Source: Brachypterus glaber
Taxonomy: Eukaryota; Arthropoda; Insecta; Coleoptera; Kateretidae
Length of the DNA: 64,000 bases
Direction of reading: 5' to 3'
Assembly: GCA_958510825.1 (NCBI GenBank)
Contig: OY294051.1
Location: forward strand, 28,755,265 to 28,819,264
A program made the translations under genes and the position numbers. The notes beneath the pieces were generated by a model. That model was not told the DNA's origin. It ran no database searches and worked only from the letters and a program-made list of their open reading frames with translations. Below are positions 1 to 32,480 of this stretch, piece after piece (the first letter of the stretch is position 1; the number at the start of each line of letters is the position of its first letter).

Positions 1-985
1 GTTTTTTACCGAATTGCTTTTATTATTAGTTATTACCAGTCATTGGCGAATTTCCAGGCGCCGCGTCGATTCTATCGTTGACGCGAGGTTTTAAATATTT
101 ACATTTTTATTTTCTTCGAAAAACATCGATATATTTACATATTTATAGTTAATATGTATATTCAATATTGTTGTGTGTAACAAATTAGTCGTCAAATGTT
201 TCGATTTAGTGACCTTTATAAAAATTTCCCTTATAATTCGGCAAAATTATTCCGTAAGCCTATGTTTCTGTGTTTATTTTCAACGTTGATGAGTCATAAC
301 TGAATTTATTCCGATTAATGATTATTACTAATGTGTAACTTACATTAGTTTACAAATTTCAACTTTTGTTTTATGCGCAACTTTATTCTTATATAACTGT
401 TGATAAAGAATCCAAATCCGTCAAGAAAAAAAATCGTTGGTTCAGTTTTCGAGATAATCCACCCCAAAGTTTTTATAAGGAAATATTATAAAAATCGTTT
501 ATGTTCGTTTAATATTTAAAAAAAATGCTATCTGGGGGTTTTCGCATTCAGCGCCATTTTAATTATTTTCCAGATGTAGGAAAAAATATGTTGTCCCCAG
601 TTTTTTTAGTATGAAGGGGTTGGCCAAAAGTCTAGAGACGTCCCTGATAATCTTTAACTTTAACGACTAGTTTGACATCGAAGAGTTAATATAATCTTAC
701 CTGCAAAACGTGTTTTACAAAACATAATGTTTATATTATAAATATAATTATTACTATATTTTATATGATTTTATTGACATTATTACCATATTTATTTTAA
801 AATTTATTGTTCTATATTTTATTTTTGTATAGGATAGGGTTCCGTATACGCGTTTTCTATATGCCAAAACAATGTATGCGTTTTATTGTGGCGATTGCCA
901 CGGTTTTATACATACATAAAATCTATAATTTATTTGAGGCGTATATACATTTATATTATTATTATTTTGCCTAAATAATTATTTC
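1..985. other. No feature recognised
   Basis: AT-rich, with a GC-richer patch at 50-90 and a small hairpin TTGTGGCGATTGCCACGG near 886. No exon, RNA gene or complete repeat that I can support. Confidence 0.4.
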
Positions 986-1108
986 TGTGGCTTGGTTCTA
1001 AAAGGGCCAATGTCACTTTGTCAATAGCAGCCTTTTCACGTCAACTCTGATGTAATATTTTGAAAACGCTGAAAAAGTGATATTGGCCCTTTTAGAACCA
1101 AGCCACAG
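986..1108. mobile_element. 123-bp palindromic MITE, copy 1
   Basis: Inverted ends TGTGGCTTGGTTCTAAAAGG and its complement enclose about 60 bp. A second copy is at 22052-22166, which proves mobility. No coding capacity. Confidence 0.85.
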
Positions 1109-1126
1109 ATTTAAGTCAATAATACT

Positions 1127-1916
1127 ATATTACATAACTAGTGTGGAAAGTGGCATATTTCACGCGAGTGGGAAGGTTTACGAACGAGCCCCCAGGCGAG
1201 GGAGGAAACCCCACGAGTGTATGAAATACACTTTCCAACGAGTTATGTACACTATTTTTCCTACGATCCCGAAAAAATATGGAGTTTCTTATTTTAAAGT
1301 TTTCTAATTTTTATTAATTTTTAAGAAAAGCAAAGCACAAAATATGTCAAACAGGAAATATGATTTTCCACTACCTTTAGTTTTCTTTATATTTACATAG
1401 CTGTTTAATGGGTTGCCTATATGCTCCTAAATGAATGAAAAAGTCCAAACTTGACAGTTTGTGTTCTGTGGTTTGCTAGTTAAATTAGATTTCTGTTGTT
1501 ATGCTGCCATATAAGACTGTAAATTGTACTGTTTTACATTTCATGAGAAAAATAGTGTGTATTTTGATGTTTTTTATAAAATGTAAGGTAACTAAATCAA
1601 AATTAAGTAATTTTTATAAAATCTAGACAGTAATAAATAAAATAGTAACGTTATAAGTATAGTTTCTATTTTTGACATGAAAAACAGAAATATTTGAATT
1701 AAAAAGCATAAAATTTATCAAAAAAGGCTGTGGTGGAAGGTGAATAAAATTCATAGAATCTACTAGGTAAATATCTAAATAAAATCAGAAACCCTTCATA
1801 CATAAATATCACACTAGGGTGATATGAAAATATCAAACTAGTGTGATATAAGGCGTTTTCTAAAGAACAAAAGACTGTGCTAAATGTCATTTTCATAGAG
1901 GATCGTAGGAAAAAAT
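1127..1916 (-). mobile_element. Helentron-like hairpin element, family 4
   Basis: Left end 1127-1253 is a GC-cored hairpin: ACTAGTGTGGAAAGT pairs with ACTTTCCAACGAGT. Next to it ATTTTTCCTACGATCC (1254-1269) pairs with GGATCGTAGGAAAAAAT at 1900-1916. Body is AT-rich without genes. This is the layout seen in families 1-3 with different sequence. A fragment of the same end (GTACACTATTTTTCCTACG) is near 37577-37596. Confidence 0.6.
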
Positions 1917-2349
1917 CTAAAACAGCAAACAAACTTATAATCCGGCGCACCTTTTAGATGCATTAGTAAGGTTAAAATAATACTTATCTGCTTTATTTTA
2001 TTCTTCCAAAAAATCTTGGTTTGTCAGTACCTTACTTGGGTTAAAAAATTGCGCCTAGATAAATAATTATTAACAAAATTCTTAGGAAATTGTTAAAATC
2101 ACTAAATATGAAAGAAAAACAGATTAAAAGTCAACTTTCAACAATTCGGGATCTAATCCGGTTTTCAAAGAAAAATGCCAATTTTTTTTGAAGAATTTGT
2201 GGAATATTTGGCATTAGATATTATTTAACACACGGTTTGAAAGCTATCGTAAGAAGACGACAAAAATGAGAAAGAAATATACTTCAATATAAAATCTAAC
2301 TAAAAACTCGTTCACGTTGAATTCGCTTTAATCGGACCATCAGATTATA

Positions 2350-3456
2350 CAGGGTGATTCCGAAATAAGTTACTGGGTCCAAAAATATGAAAAAAAGTTC
2401 CTATAAAGGTTGGTCCGGAAATGAGTCCTAAGGGAGCTACGACCCTCCTAAGGGTATATCTGAAAAGTTTTTTTATTTAATATCTGTGGAACCCTATAAA
2501 CCACATTAACGAATTTTTGCACATGCCTTAAAATTGATAAAGGTTATCATTTTATGTAATTTTATTTGATAATTTTAAACAGAAACGTGCAAAATGGGGG
2601 GGTGATGTCACTTTCTTACCCCAAACTTTTTTATCTGTAGATTTTCTGTGATTTTCTCAATAAAATATTAATCTTTAATTAAAAATACATAAAAAAGGTA
2701 CTCTTTGTTTAACACCGTAGGGCCAACCGTTTTCGAGAAAATTGCAATTAAAGAGGCAATTTCACATTCTGAGCATCAAAAAAAGGAACTAAAAAATGCA
2801 CCAATAAAAATTTCAATACTGCAGGTCGATTCTACATCAAAAACTATAAAAAAAGTTCCCATACACAAATATCTACAAATCGCTTTTAAGGGAGCTACAG
2901 TCCCTTAAAAAGTGTTATTTTTTAAGAGGCCGTAGTACACTTAGAACTTATTTTCCAACCTAGATGTATAGGAGCTTTTTTTATAGTTTTTAATGTAGAA
3001 TCACCCAGCAGTATTGAAATTTTTATTGGTGCATTTTTTAGTTCCGATTTTCGATCTCAGAACGTAAAATTGCATCTTTAATTGCAATTTTCTCGAAAAC
3101 TGTTGGTCCTTCGGTGTTACATTCAGATCACGTTTATCAAAAAGGTTACAGATAAAAAAGCTTGGGGCATAAAGGTGACATCGCCCCCCATTTTGTACTT
3201 TCCTGGTTAAAATTACCAAATAAGAATTACATAAAATGATAACCTTTATCAATGTTAAGGCATCTGCAAAAATTAGTTACTTTGGTTTATAGGGTTCCAG
3301 AAATATTGAATAAAAAATACTTTTCAGAGGCACCCTTAGGAGGGTCGTAGCTCCCTTAGGGCTCATTTCCGGAACAACCTTTATAGAACATTTTTTCATA
3401 TTTTTGGACCTAGAATCGCCCCTTAAAATTTTATAACTTATTTCTGAATCACTCTG
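2350..3456. mobile_element. 1.1-kb palindromic element with TA duplication
   Basis: Two inverted arms of about 550 bp meet near 2910. Ends CAGGGTGATTCCGAAATAAG and its diverged complement, flanked by TA on both sides, as for Tc1/mariner-type MITEs. Arms carry repeated GGGAGCTAC/GTAGCTCCC. Arms have diverged, so it is old. Short reading frames inside are artefacts. Confidence 0.75.
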
Positions 3457-3966
3457 TATTAATCAAAATATTTTGATGTATACTGGGCTCATGGGATACA
3501 AGGAGTTAAGGTAAAAAATAAAATAAAATCTTTGATATTCTTTATTTTATTGATATTAAAAATATATAAAACATTTAATCTGGATATAAACAGATTAATA
3601 TAAGGTATTTTAAAATGTACACATACTAAAACTGTCATGGTTTCTATATCTATTTTTTTTTTCTTACACAAATATAAAATTATAAAATATATTGCAATTT
3701 ATTTATAGGTATGATTTTATGCAAATTCGACAACAGACCCGGCAATAATCTCTCCAATATGGCTGAAATTTGGCATGTGACCAGCAACTAACCCCCATAT
3801 AATACTAATTACACGATTTTTTTTCCAATTAAACGACATTAATCCAGAAAATTAAAAAAAATTCTACTTGTGGTAAAGTACCGTAAAATATCCTGAAGGG
3901 GCTTATACCAAACCTGTTTAAGAGTTGACCGAAAACTAAAAAAATCGAAGCTGGTTTATTTTTCAG

Positions 3967-4669
3967 AATAGTATATTCTATAACTAGTATGGAATAGACA
4001 ATATTCCGCGCGAGCGGAAAGTTTGTTGCCATACGAGCCGGCAGGCGAGTATGACGGTCCCTCGAGCGCGGAATGACTATTCCATACGTGTTGTAGACTA
4101 TACTTTTTCTTCGACTGCAAGTATGAAACACTGTATGGCTTTAAACTGCGGACAAGGTTAAAAACAATGTTTTTTTGTGACTCGACATTGTAAATGCAAT
4201 GAAACACATATTTTTAAATAAAGCAATTAATGTTATTTAATAATTTTATCAAATCAGATTTTTTTTTAATTTTAGCACATATTTACAAATTATATTGCAA
4301 AAATTGAAGGTTATGTCAGATTGTTGTGACATATATCAGGTTTAAATATTTAACAATAGATGGAGTAGTTTTAATACTTTGAACTAAATTGATAAAAAAC
4401 TGGTCAAATATTAAGAAAAGCTAATAAACTTTATGTAATTTTAACTCAAAACTTTAAATTGCATTAAATTATTTAATATTTCATGGTAAAATATTTTTGC
4501 TAATTTTGCTACAGTTTTCTTTACTTTTATAAACGAAAGATGCCACTACATGTGCTCATTCTAACACTTAATACGGAATATTCATACCGTATCTAAAGCT
4601 AGAATGGATTCATTCTGTGTTTGAAAAGTGTGTGTATTTGCTTACATTCTAAAGCAGTCGTAGAAAAAA
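3967..4669 (-). mobile_element. Helentron-like hairpin element, family 1 copy A
   Basis: Left end: hairpin from AATAGTATATT through ACTAGTATGGAATAG to CTATTCCATACGTGT (3967-4103) with a GC-rich core. Then TTTTTCTTCGACTGC, matched in inverse by GCAGTCGTAGAAAAAA at 4654-4669. AT-rich body. Small frames over the hairpin are its translations and not genes. Confidence 0.7.
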
Positions 4670-4876
4670 TAATTTTTAACGGTAAAAATGTTAAATATAT
4701 CACCTACTGACACATATATCACCCATAAAACAATGGTGCCGTACAAGTTATTTAAGGGGCATATGCACCACATATTTAGAATTGTTGACCAAAAAATAGG
4801 TGTTTTAAGAAAAAAGGAAATAATATTATACAGTCTATTCGGTTCTGGCCGCCATAATGAAGAAAGGGATATTTAA

Positions 4877-5010
4877 TTTTTAACCGACTTCCAAAAAAGG
4901 AGGAGGTTATCAATTCGACGTGTGACTTTGTTTTTTTATGTTTGTTCCCGCATAACTTTTGAACGGATGATGGGAATTTGATGAAACCTTTTGCTACTTA
5001 AAGAGGACAT
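4877..5010. repeat. Dispersed LINE-tail-like repeat
   Basis: ACCGACTTCCAAAAAAGGAG followed by GAGGTTATCAATTCGAC and GTTCCCGCATAACTTTTGAA. This wording is widespread in insect genomes, often at the 3' end of RTE-type LINEs, but no coding part is present here, so the source is an inference. Confidence 0.45.
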
Positions 5011-5546
5011 TCCTAAGGTGGTCCCGTTTTAATTTGACGCTCGGATAATGCCGGGTAAGCCGGATAATTAAGATAAATCTAATCGTTTTAACGCAATTTC
5101 ACTTAAAACCGGATTAATTTGGTTCTAATACCAACCAAATTTTTAGAAAATGATCGGACAACTCTGATAAGTCGGATAACTTAATTAAGCGATCACTCAA
5201 ATATTACGGCAGGCTAAAAATCTTTTAAATGCCGCTAAACTTGATTCTGTGGACCTGCAATATTAAAATACCAAGAGAAAATTACAAAATTTGTGATACC
5301 ATAAGGCGTTATTTGATTATTACTTAAAGCTTAAAGTTTTACAAGATTTTATTTAGTATTTCGTTTAAAATATGGTTGGTTGGACTCTTGGTCGCTGAAA
5401 TAATAAATCTTAAAAATTTATCTTTAAGATGATAACGCCAGAACGCACTAATAGTGCGTTGTGTCGTCAGCAGCTTGTCGAGATGGAAGGACACCTATAA
5501 TTTAGCTTAGATCTACAAGTTCTGTGTCTCTAAAAAGTAAAAAATA

Positions 5547-5744
5547 AAAACTTTTCGCAAAAAAAATGAACCGACTTCTGTCTCTAAAAATAAGTCGGTG
5601 CCAATTTCACAGCAAACAATTTAACAACATAAATGATTGTTAGTATTTAATTTAGGGAGTGGCGAAATTGGCACCGGCTTATTTTTTATTTTTTACTTTT
5701 TAGAGACAGAAGTCGGTTCATTTTTTTTGCGAAAAGTTTTTATT
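5547..5744. repeat. Foldback hairpin, about 85-bp arms
   Basis: CTTTTCGCAAAAAAAATGAA and ACCGACTTCTGTCTCTAAAA on the left recur inverted at 5658-5744, with GTCGGTGCCAATTTC next to the loop. Arms differ by a short insertion. No gene. Confidence 0.75.
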
Positions 5745-5906
5745 ATAGTCCACAGTTTAATAGTATTTAATTTGATGTAAGGATCAAGTCCTTATCTTTA
5801 TCAGAAGTTGAGTTATTTTTAACTTTCTGGAGTAATGTCGTTTAATTAGCGAAAATGGAATAAAAATGGCCTTCATTCAGAAAAAAGAAAATTATAGAGA
5901 AAATAC

Positions 5907-6676
5907 TAACACGTTCGGTGCCGACGAAAATTGTATAGAATGTAGCGGTGCGGCAGACATCTCTACTCTAAATTTCTCTACTCCCTAACATCCCTACTCC
6001 ATAACATCCCTACTCCACAACAACTCTACTCCGTAACATCTCTACTCCATAACATCTCTACTCCGTAACAACTCTACTCCACACTATAGACACTTGATAA
6101 GCCACTTGTCTTAACTCAAAAGAATATTTGTCATGCTAAGTCACTGTCAAAAATGAATTCAGTTTATTAATTACTTACATATTAGTGCATGTTAAGAGTA
6201 CGTCATTGTTGCTTTTAGAATAATTCATTTATGATTGTTCTAGATTTACATTTAAAGATAAACGTTTTCTAGGAAAAAAATAAAATAATCTAGAAGAAGA
6301 TTCTTTGAACTGATCATTTATTATTAAGTGGCTAATAAAGTGCATATAGTGTGGAGTAGAGTTGTTACGGAGTAGAGATGTTATGGAGTAGAGATGTTAC
6401 GGAGTAGAGTTGTTGTGGAGTAGGGATTTTATGGAGTAGGGATGTTAGGGAGTAGAGAAATTTAGAGTAGAGATGTTAGTCGCGTTCAAAATTAATTTAC
6501 CGCTTTATAAGTAGAGATAGGAAAGTGAATTTTATTTTGTTTAGGAATGTTTAGGCTTTAAAACGATGTAACTTTACTTATAATCAAGTCTACAGTGCCC
6601 GTCAGGCGGGCTCTCGTCATTGACTATGAATAGGAGATGGACCCACCAGGTGGGTTGCCGGCAGCGAACGTGTTAA
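5907..6676. mobile_element. Outer transposon with TAACACGTTCG ends
   Basis: Ends TAACACGTTCGGTGCCG (left) and the complement TTAACACGTTCGCTGCCG (right). A TTAA-like edge on the right hints at a piggyBac-type MITE, but the left flank is only CTAA. The foldback 5957-6476 is nested inside. GC palindromes (CCCACCAGGTGGG) lie near the right end. Confidence 0.6.
5957..6476. mobile_element. Foldback element with tandem-repeat arms
   Basis: Inverted arms of 132 bp, 5957-6088 and 6345-6476, almost identical to each other. Each arm is an array of about eight 16-17-bp units of the form TAACATCTCTACTCC. The 256-bp centre has no gene. This is the structure of FB-type foldback transposons. Confidence 0.85.
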
Positions 6677-8377
6677 ATGTACTATAATAATAATCGTCAA
6701 TCGTGAATTTAGCTATTTTACAATAGATCAGTTATCTCATATCGTGTTATATTTAAATCTGTGGATGTTATTTAAAGGTCACATGCCAAATTTTAGCCAA
6801 ATTGGAGAGGTGAGCGTGAGTTGTCGAAATTACATGGAATCATACATAGATATAATAGTACGTTTACTTAAAAATTATTTTCTAAATCTAATGACTAAAT
6901 ATTACATGAAGGGAATGAAAAGTCACAGAAATGCTCATTGATTTAGCAATGCCCATTTTTCGTGAATTTGTTAATCATTTCGGCAGGGTAAACTGGGGCA
7001 ACAATAAATCGGGAGGATCAATCAGAATATAGTTTGTGCAAAAACTACAAGTCTAATCTAGTAAACTTTACACTACGATATTTCAAGAATGCTTTGACAT
7101 AGAGATTTTAAATTTGTTCCTAAGATACAGTAAAAAAACTTTGTTATAAATTTCAAGTCTTTACATCAAAGCGTTCTTGAAACAATGTAGTGTAAAGTTG
7201 TTCCGCAAAAACTTGCATATGTAATCTGACTGTATAAAAAAAATTAAAACAACTAACAGGCTAAAAAAATATTTTTTGTAAATTAAAATTCTGAAATTAG
7301 TTTAAAAGTTATATTTTAAAAATTTGTATTTACCCCTTCAACCCTAATTTAAGTTTTGCTTTTACTGCTTCTCCTTTGCTCCCTTCATTTATTTTCTTCA
7401 TTAAACTGAAGAAACCTTACTAATGAAATAATGTACAACAGAGGAAAAATTGTAATCCTAAATATACACGTAATTTCAAAATATTTCATTTAGATCATTT
7501 CGAGGATCATTTCATATTTCAAAAATAAATAAATAATATGAACACAATTGTAATAAAGCGTAATTTAAAAAATCTGTTGATTTTTTACTGTATGTATGCT
7601 CTTTATGAAATATTCTCAAGTACTCTCCCAGACAGCACATACCATCTAATAGAAATTCATTACAGATATTTATTAAACTTTTAAATTCACATACAACGTC
7701 TATAGCTATTAACCGGATATTTAAAATGTCGTATTAAAACGTATTAAAAGACATTCAGATGATTCCAAAAACGTATTAAAAATTACTTTTAAATACGCAT
7801 TTGGAATCGTCTTTATGTATTTCAATACGTTCCATTAATACATTTTTTATAGGGAGGTGGACGTCTTTTAGATGTTTTGTGCTTTATATAACATAAATAA
7901 ATTAAGGATTAAAAATTATATCTAATTAAACTAAATAATAGTAAATTTAAACTAAATTATACATATAAAATATTCTTGATAATCAAATTGCAAAATATAT
8001 ATAATCATAATAAAAAAGCTTCTTTTTATATCACAGTGATAAAAGCATATTGTATTGAATTTGATGTGGTGATCTTTTAATTAATATAGTTAGAGCAAGT
8101 TTATCACAAAAAATATTTTGAAATCTGTTCGATTTCAAAATGGTATTAAACGTTTTAATTTATAATTTAAAGTGTACTTTAAATTACGCCTAATGTTATT
8201 GGTTAGAACACATTTGAGAAAAAAATATATAATGGCTAGAACACATTTTGAGGAAAAACTATTATAGTTAAGGCAGTAATAACAATTTATCATACAGATT
8301 ATTTGTTTTATGTTTTCTTTAATTCATGTTTAAAACCTCTCCTTTTCGAGACAAATAAGCTATATTATTATATAAGT
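6677..8377. other. AT-rich, minor repeats only
   Basis: Apart from the inverted repeat at 7060-7198, about 7620-7860 has repeated CGTATTAAAA words and a small hairpin (GATTCCAAA with TTTGGAATC). Nothing coding. Confidence 0.4.
7060..7198. repeat. Imperfect inverted repeat, about 40-bp arms
   Basis: AAACTTTACACTACGATATT and TCAAGAATGCTTTGA on the left; the complement with small differences at 7154-7198. Probably a MITE remnant. Confidence 0.6.
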
Positions 8378-8599
8378 ATGACGAAAATAATAATAATTTT
8401 CGCCTTTTTATGGCTCTTTTATCTCGAAAACCTGATAGGGGTAGATTCTGCGACTAAAATCCATCCCATCCAATCCCCATCTGCTGAAATAATTTTTTAC
8501 CTGAGCACAATTGAATTGAAGTCTAATACGACGGTGTTTAACTATTTTGTGATGACGTTAGTCCAAGTAGCTGTGAATATGACTCTATATTTATTTTAA
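8378..8599 (+). CDS. Small open frame with signal-peptide-like start, unproven
   Basis: 73 codons from ATG at 8378 to TAA. The first 20 residues are MTKIIIIFAFLWLFYLENLI, a plausible signal peptide or membrane anchor; the rest has no motif I recognise and a second hydrophobic stretch near the end. No neighbouring exons or promoter seen. It could be a chance frame in AT-rich DNA or a relic. Confidence 0.15.
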   Translation: MTKIIIIFAFLWLFYLENLIGVDSATKIHPIQSPSAEIIFYLSTIELKSNTTVFNYFVMTLVQVAVNMTLYLF

Positions 8600-9439
8600 C
8601 TATGAAGATACCCACAGTTTGGGACAAAGGCATCTGGATATAGTAATGAAATAAAAAAAATCGGTTCTATTTGTTTATTGGTTTATAGTCGTTTTGGTGC
8701 CATTTTGTTAATATTTTTCTTTTTCCTCAAATAGTTTTACATCATGTTGTAAGTGGCAGTGCAAATAATAATTATATTGTTCAAATCAGTCTTTAAATAT
8801 ACATAAGGCCCATAATGTTTTGACTACTATTTTTTTAACGGAAATGTTGAATATCTCAGAACATTTTATAGAAAAAATATCGTAATCCAATTATTTTATA
8901 TTTATTGTAATGATTATGACTAATTTTGAGATACAACACCTCTGTTTGTTTAATTGGAGTGTGAAATACAGGGGTGCTCCGAAGAGATTTTAATGGGGGG
9001 GTGGGGGTCGGACAAAATATTTACCAACTTAAAATTAAGAAATTTCTCAACTTCCATAAACCAAAAAAGCATTTACTCCTGCAAAAAAATTTTATGACTA
9101 AAAAACAGCTCCTCACCTCCAATTTTTTTTTACCCCTGACCCCCCTGACCATAAATGTTTCTCTTATTTTTTTTTGTTAAAAAGCAGGGTCAGGTATTAA
9201 CTTCAATATTAATATTTTTGAACACTCAACAATATGTTTACAATAAACAAAAAAAAAATAATAAAAATACGTGGCGTCACGGCCCACCTGTGGGTTCATA
9301 CTCCCTCTCCCCCCCATCACACTTCGCCTCGCTAGAGACTACCCTCTATTTTGGCGTGACTTAATTAATAGATGGCCTCTAAGATAAAACCTTGCTACAA
9401 AAAGCAAATTTTTCCAAATAAAAAAAAAATAGATGTTGT

Positions 9440-9445
9440 TTTATT
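9440..9445 (-). promoter_or_regulatory. Candidate poly(A) signal of the MMP gene
   Basis: AATAAA on the minus strand, about 220 nt after the TAA stop at 9667. It is the first canonical hexamer I saw downstream. Cleavage site not determined; in AT-rich DNA such hexamers are common, so this is only plausible. Confidence 0.4.
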
Positions 9446-9666
9446 TAACAAATAACCCTGTAAGTGCTAAGGATAAATTGGTTTTTGAATCTATATATTA
9501 TCTATTATTGTGTAGAATTTGTAAAATTAAACATTATCGGACTTTTTTACAAAAATATTTTCAAAAATATTACGATTATTTTTGCTTTTCTCACTCTACA
9601 TCCTCATAAATTCGCTACAAAATTAAAACAATTAAAAATAAATACCTATTTGTTTCGGCATACTAT

Positions 9667-29638
<19,972 letters not shown>

Positions 29639-30349
29639 CTGAAAAAAAAATTAACTTTAATTATACTATATAGGGCGATTCAAAAATGCGGTACCAAATA
29701 TTAGAGGATAATTCTACCTAAAAACATATAAAAAACAAGATTCGCATTCCATAGTATGCTCTATAAAGTGGCTAGTATATTGCGTTTTCTCTCAATATTA
29801 TTATACCAAAATTAAAAAATATACAGTCGAATAGAAAGTTTTATATAAAGCATATATATGCTTTAAAATGATGTGTCACACGACCCCCTTATCATTAAAA
29901 ATCCCCCCATGCCCCCAGCCCAAATTTTAAGAGTTAAAAATATCAAATATATGGAAAAAATAGTACCAAATTTAAAGTCTATATTTCAACTCGATCAAAA
30001 GTTAAGAGGATGACTTTTTGGCCGCACTGTATACTATGGAATAGGAAGCATAGGATATCTTCACGGCTTGTTCTGCATTTAAATTTATAAATGCTTGAAC
30101 CCTCATGTATGGTAATTAAAAACATTTAACTGCGTTTTAGTGTCATAAAATCCACCCTTCTTCAGAGTATCCCAATTTATTTAATCAGTCCTAATATATA
30201 TTAAATTGGAAACAATTTCACAGAATTTTGGACGGATCAATCCAGTTTTGCTGTAAGTACATTTTTATTTGATTATAAAATAATTCATATAAATAAGGTT
30301 TTGTTTATCAATATTTTAGACTTACTAATTTCAACGTTCTTATTAATTG

Positions 30350-31130
30350 TTGAATTAGAATTAGAAATCTTTATTTGTACTACTGCCACCGTAAGATGGA
30401 TATACATTGTCAGACATAATAAATAAAAACACGAATAGACAAATATACAAATAAATAAATAAATAAGTTGACATTAATCTAAAGTTATATCTTCTAAGTA
30501 CTCTTTGACTGTGTGATAACTTTTATTTGCAAGAAACTCTTTTACCATATATTTAAATATATTTGGACTACGAATTTGTCTCAAGTAAAGGGGTAGTTTG
30601 TTATACAGGGTGATACCGCTATAGGTTGGAGAGGATCTAAACAATGCAGATTTATGCTTCGGAATAGTCAAAGTTTTACTGTGTCTCGAGACAACGCCAT
30701 GCTTTAACTCCGAGTTTTTCTTGGTTAGAAGCAGTGTTTTAAACATATAGATGCATGGAAGGGTCAGTATATTATATTTAGTAAATATTGGCTTGCAAGA
30801 CTGCCTAGATTTTAGACCAAACATTAGTCTAATAATGCGCTTCTCCAAAATAAATGCTCTGTTAATAGTAGAAGCATTACCCCACAGAACCACATTATAA
30901 GTTAAATGACAAAAACCAATGCATAGTATATATTAATAAGACCCTGAATGTCCAACATGGACTTGACTCGAGAGACAGCGAAAAATGATTTTTTTTAATT
31001 TTTTACATACTAGATCTATATGACTGCTCCATTTCATATTACTGTCTAGAAGGATTCCTAGGAACTTTGCATTATTTTTTGGGCTTATAACGATATTTTC
31101 CACAAATATATCTTTCTTGATCTAAAAAAT
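30350..31130 (-). mobile_element. 5'-truncated LINE remnant
   Basis: Minus-strand remnant: broken reverse-transcriptase C-terminus (31130-30474) followed by a short UTR with (AAATA)n-like DNA at 30450-30470, AATAAA near 30372 and a terminal repeat of AATTAG/ATTCTA at about 30350-30365. The tail pattern resembles non-LTR elements of the jockey/CR1 group. Confidence 0.7.
30474..31130 (-). pseudogene. LINE reverse transcriptase C-terminal domain, broken
   Basis: The last 139 codons (30893-30474) are open and read as the LINE C-terminal domain: WGNAS, RIIRLMFG, KPIFTKYNILTLPCIY, then YNKLPLYLR and a stop. Upstream, between 31130 and 30900, the same family continues (NNAKFLGILLDSNMKWSSHI) but is interrupted by a stop and at least one frameshift near 30925. 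It is not the same family as the LINE at 19316-20482. Confidence 0.75.
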
Positions 31131-31164
31131 TTATGTAGAAAGCGTGCATCTCTAATATTTTATT

Positions 31165-31850
31165 ACTAAATTCCGACTTGACAATATTTTACTTAAATTC
31201 CACTTTAAGGAAAATTTTACTTAAGTCTCGACAAGTTGGAATTTTAGTTATAACTAAATAGGAATTTATAAATTCCGACTTCTAACGAAGATAACTTAAA
31301 TTCTGACTAAGTCGGAATTTCACGAAAACTAGTCGGAACTTTAGATAAAATTGGGCCGCGTTAAGCAGAAACCTACCAACCCACATTGTGAGATGACAGT
31401 AAATTGTTGAACATTTTCCCTAATAACTTTTAAACGTTTTGACTAAAACACTTAAAATTAAACATGTGTTTCACTTGTTCATGTATCAGAACATGTACAA
31501 AGTATGTAAACTTTTATTCAATTCCTGTAAAAGATAAAATGTTCCATAAACTACTATCATCTCACAATGTGGGTTGGTAGGTTTCTACTTAACGCGGCCC
31601 AATTCTGACTCTAAGTTTAAATTTAAGTCTAAGCAGTAGTAAATACAACATTTTGTTATTAAGACTTGTTTTTATGCATAAGTAAAATTTTAACTTAAAT
31701 TCCGACTCTATATTAAAATTTGCCTAAATTATAATTATGACTCAAAGTCAAAGTTTTACTAAAAGTCCGACTAAAGTAAGAAGTTTACTTAAACTATGAA
31801 ATTTTACGAAAGTCGGAATTTAAGTAAATATAATTTAACTTAATATAAAA
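31165..31850. repeat. Cluster of AAATTCCGACTT motifs on both strands
   Basis: About ten variants of AAATTCCGACTT or AAGTCGGAATTT within 700 bp in mixed orientation, interrupted by the MITE at 31352-31607. Looks like a subterminal motif array or a degraded satellite. Confidence 0.6.
31352..31607. mobile_element. 255-bp MITE with about 48-bp inverted ends
   Basis: Ends TTGGGCCGCGTTAAGCAGAA and its close complement; ACCTACCAACCCACATTGTG is perfect on both sides. No target duplication resolved. Inserted within the AAATTCCGACTT cluster. Confidence 0.8.
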
Positions 31851-32254
31851 CCACCGTAAGACCAAATAGGTTAAAAAGTTTTTCTGGAAGATTTTGACTA
31901 TTTAATCGCTCACTCAAGGAGGTTGTGAGGATTTCAAAAACACATCACACCCAGGTTGAGTGAGTCAACAAACAGCCATACATAAATGTGGATTTTTCTT
32001 TTCTTCTTGATTATTATTATTATTATAAATTTAAATTAAAAGTATTAGAAATAATTTAAAAATATAACCAGCCACTCGAATGAGCGAGAATACTTTCTCA
32101 TAAAAAAGTTATGTTTAGAAACAATTTATTACATTTTGGGAAAAGGGGGGTGTCATATTTTTTGTGTAAATTTATTTTACCTTTTAATGTATTTAAATAT
32201 ATTTTGTTGACTTACCATATGTACAATGTATCAAAAATGGTTAATAAATTAATA

Positions 32255-32480
32255 TGAATATGAATATTAAAGAGAAAGTTTCACGTTCTGAGCATCAAAT
32301 CAAAAAATGCACCAATAGGTAAAAATACAGTAGAGTTAGTTATTCTATATTAAAACTGAGAAAAAAAGCTCGTATACATCTAGGTTCTAAAATCAGTTTA
32401 AAGAGTACTACTTCCTTTTAAAGAATAGCAATTTAAGGGACCGTAGCTCCCTTCATTTTCAGTTTACCATTCTATTATAA
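32255..32480. repeat. Fragment related to the palindromes at 2350 and 62811
   Basis: Shares TTTCACGTTCTGAGCATCAA, AAATGCACCAATA and GGGACCGTAGCTCCCTT with the arms of 2350-3456. Partial and diverged. Confidence 0.6.

Noticed and set aside
3829..4207. Similar small proteins at 3829-4207, 21426-21716, 33085-33438 and 46562-46865
   Set aside because: They recur because they are translations of the family 1 hairpin and adjoining repeat; frames differ between copies and contain indels.
5957..6476. CRISPR-like array
   Set aside because: Units are contiguous without unique spacers and are mirrored in an inverted arm; the genome is eukaryotic.
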